Assembly (NCBI RefSeq): GCF_000224515.1
Contig: NZ_AGAF01000080.1
Span: forward strand, 47,036-111,035
DNA length: 64,000 bases
Reading direction: 5' to 3'
DNA from: Desulfosporosinus sp. OT
GTDB lineage: Bacteria; Bacillota; Desulfitobacteriia; Desulfitobacteriales; Desulfitobacteriaceae
Every line of letters starts with the position of its first letter. Within the stretch, counting starts at the first letter, position 1. Below, in pieces: positions 63,601-64,000 of this stretch. The notes beneath the pieces were generated by a model. That model saw only the letters and a list, made by a program, of their open reading frames with translations. It was not told the DNA's origin and searched no databases. A program made the position numbers and the translations under genes.

Positions 63601-64000
63601 TTTTTTAATCTCCTAAATATTCTTTCTTCAATTATTATATTGCCTTTATTAAAGCTCAGGGCCTTTTAATCACAACAACCCATTAAAAATTCTTATCGAA
63701 GCACCTACTCTCGTACTCCAAGCTAAATACTTATCATTTTGTAACACAATGAGGCGATAGTTAGGAATTGTCGAGTTATGTAAAGTTGTAAAGCTTCTTG
63801 CGCTCAAGCCCTGAAACCAAAGGCACGATAGTGTCCGGTGGACACTATCGCCGAAAGCGCGTAACCCTTCACATACTTATCGCGCTGAAGGATTAGTATC
63901 GCCGAGCCACCCACCCCAATGAAACACTTCATGGCGAAAGGAGCTTTTCGCCACACTGCGTCCCGAAACAAATTCTCCTGCAGTGTGGATCCGAACGGGT
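63601..64000. repeat. intergenic palindromic repeats upstream of nagA
   Basis: No gene. Includes the second-family palindrome GGCACGATAGTGTCC-GG-TGGACACTATCGCCG as arms CGATAGTGTCC/GGACACTATCG (63826-63850), related to 13931-13955. A further hairpin has arms TGGCGAAA/TTTCGCCA-type (63933-63954, ATGGCGAAAGGAGCTTTTCG). The last 20 bases may run into another repeat or a gene outside the window. Confidence 0.6.

Overview
The window looks like the chromosome of a spore-forming, anaerobic Gram-positive bacterium of the Desulfitobacterium/Desulfosporosinus (Peptococcaceae-like) type. The genus is an inference from gene content and order. The supporting evidence is: T-box leaders; an alpha/beta-type small acid-soluble spore protein; SpoIID-, BofC- and YjcZ-like sporulation proteins; Clostridia-type housekeeping order (alaS-ireB-ruvX-DUF1292, iscR-iscS-iscU-mnmA, rel-dtd-MBL-aspS, ruvCAB-queA-tgt-yajC-secDF); and a membrane-bound [NiFe] uptake hydrogenase with its full hyp set. 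Most genes lie on the minus strand.

Layout. 0.5-2.5 kb: two paralogous small proteins and a U32 peptidase. 2.5-4.5 kb: an orphan trpB behind a Trp T-box, flanked by direct copies of a dispersed repeat. 4.5-13.4 kb: mltG (reading frame broken in an A7 run near its start), a VanW lipoprotein, DUF1292, ruvX, a ferredoxin-type aldo/keto reductase, ireB, alaS with an abbreviated T-box leader, and a PerM-like permease. 13.4-14.0 kb: a dense patch of palindromic repeats. 14-18.3 kb: a PRC-barrel pair, then mnmA, iscU, iscS and an Rrf2 regulator. 18.8-24.4 kb: rarA, threonine aldolase, trxA-csoR, aspS with T-box. 24.4-32 kb: a MBL hydrolase, dtd, rel, apt, recJ and a CDF metal exporter behind a candidate NiCo riboswitch. 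32.5-35.4 kb: a second VanW protein, an extremely Trp-rich 33-residue microprotein, and seven tiny membrane proteins, six of which form a tandemly duplicated three-gene module. 35.5-47.5 kb: secDF, yajC, tgt, queA, a SpoIID-like protein, ruvBAC, a BofC-like protein and yebC. 47.6-59.1 kb: cysK, DUF3842, hypE-D-C-F, the hydrogenase operon (small subunit, large subunit, cytochrome b, maturation protease) and hypBA. 59.4-64 kb: a SASP, a LarA-type Ni-enzyme homologue, a soluble MCP-like sensor, nagA and more palindromic repeats.

How the genes work together. The plus-strand hydrogenase operon sits between two minus-strand maturation clusters (hypEDCF on one side, hypBA on the other). HypA/HypB supply nickel, HypF/E/C/D build Fe(CN)2CO, and the endopeptidase encoded last in the operon trims the large subunit. 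The LarA homologue, the CDF exporter and its candidate riboswitch add further nickel/cobalt-related functions. The iscS/iscU/mnmA cluster and cysK serve sulfur metabolism.

No phage, IS transposase, CRISPR array, rRNA or tRNA gene was seen. The least conventional content is (i) the tiny-protein locus at 33.8-35.4 kb and (ii) several families of intergenic palindromic repeats shared between distant sites. All coordinates, motifs and starts were read by eye. Family names are from recognition, not from a database search.
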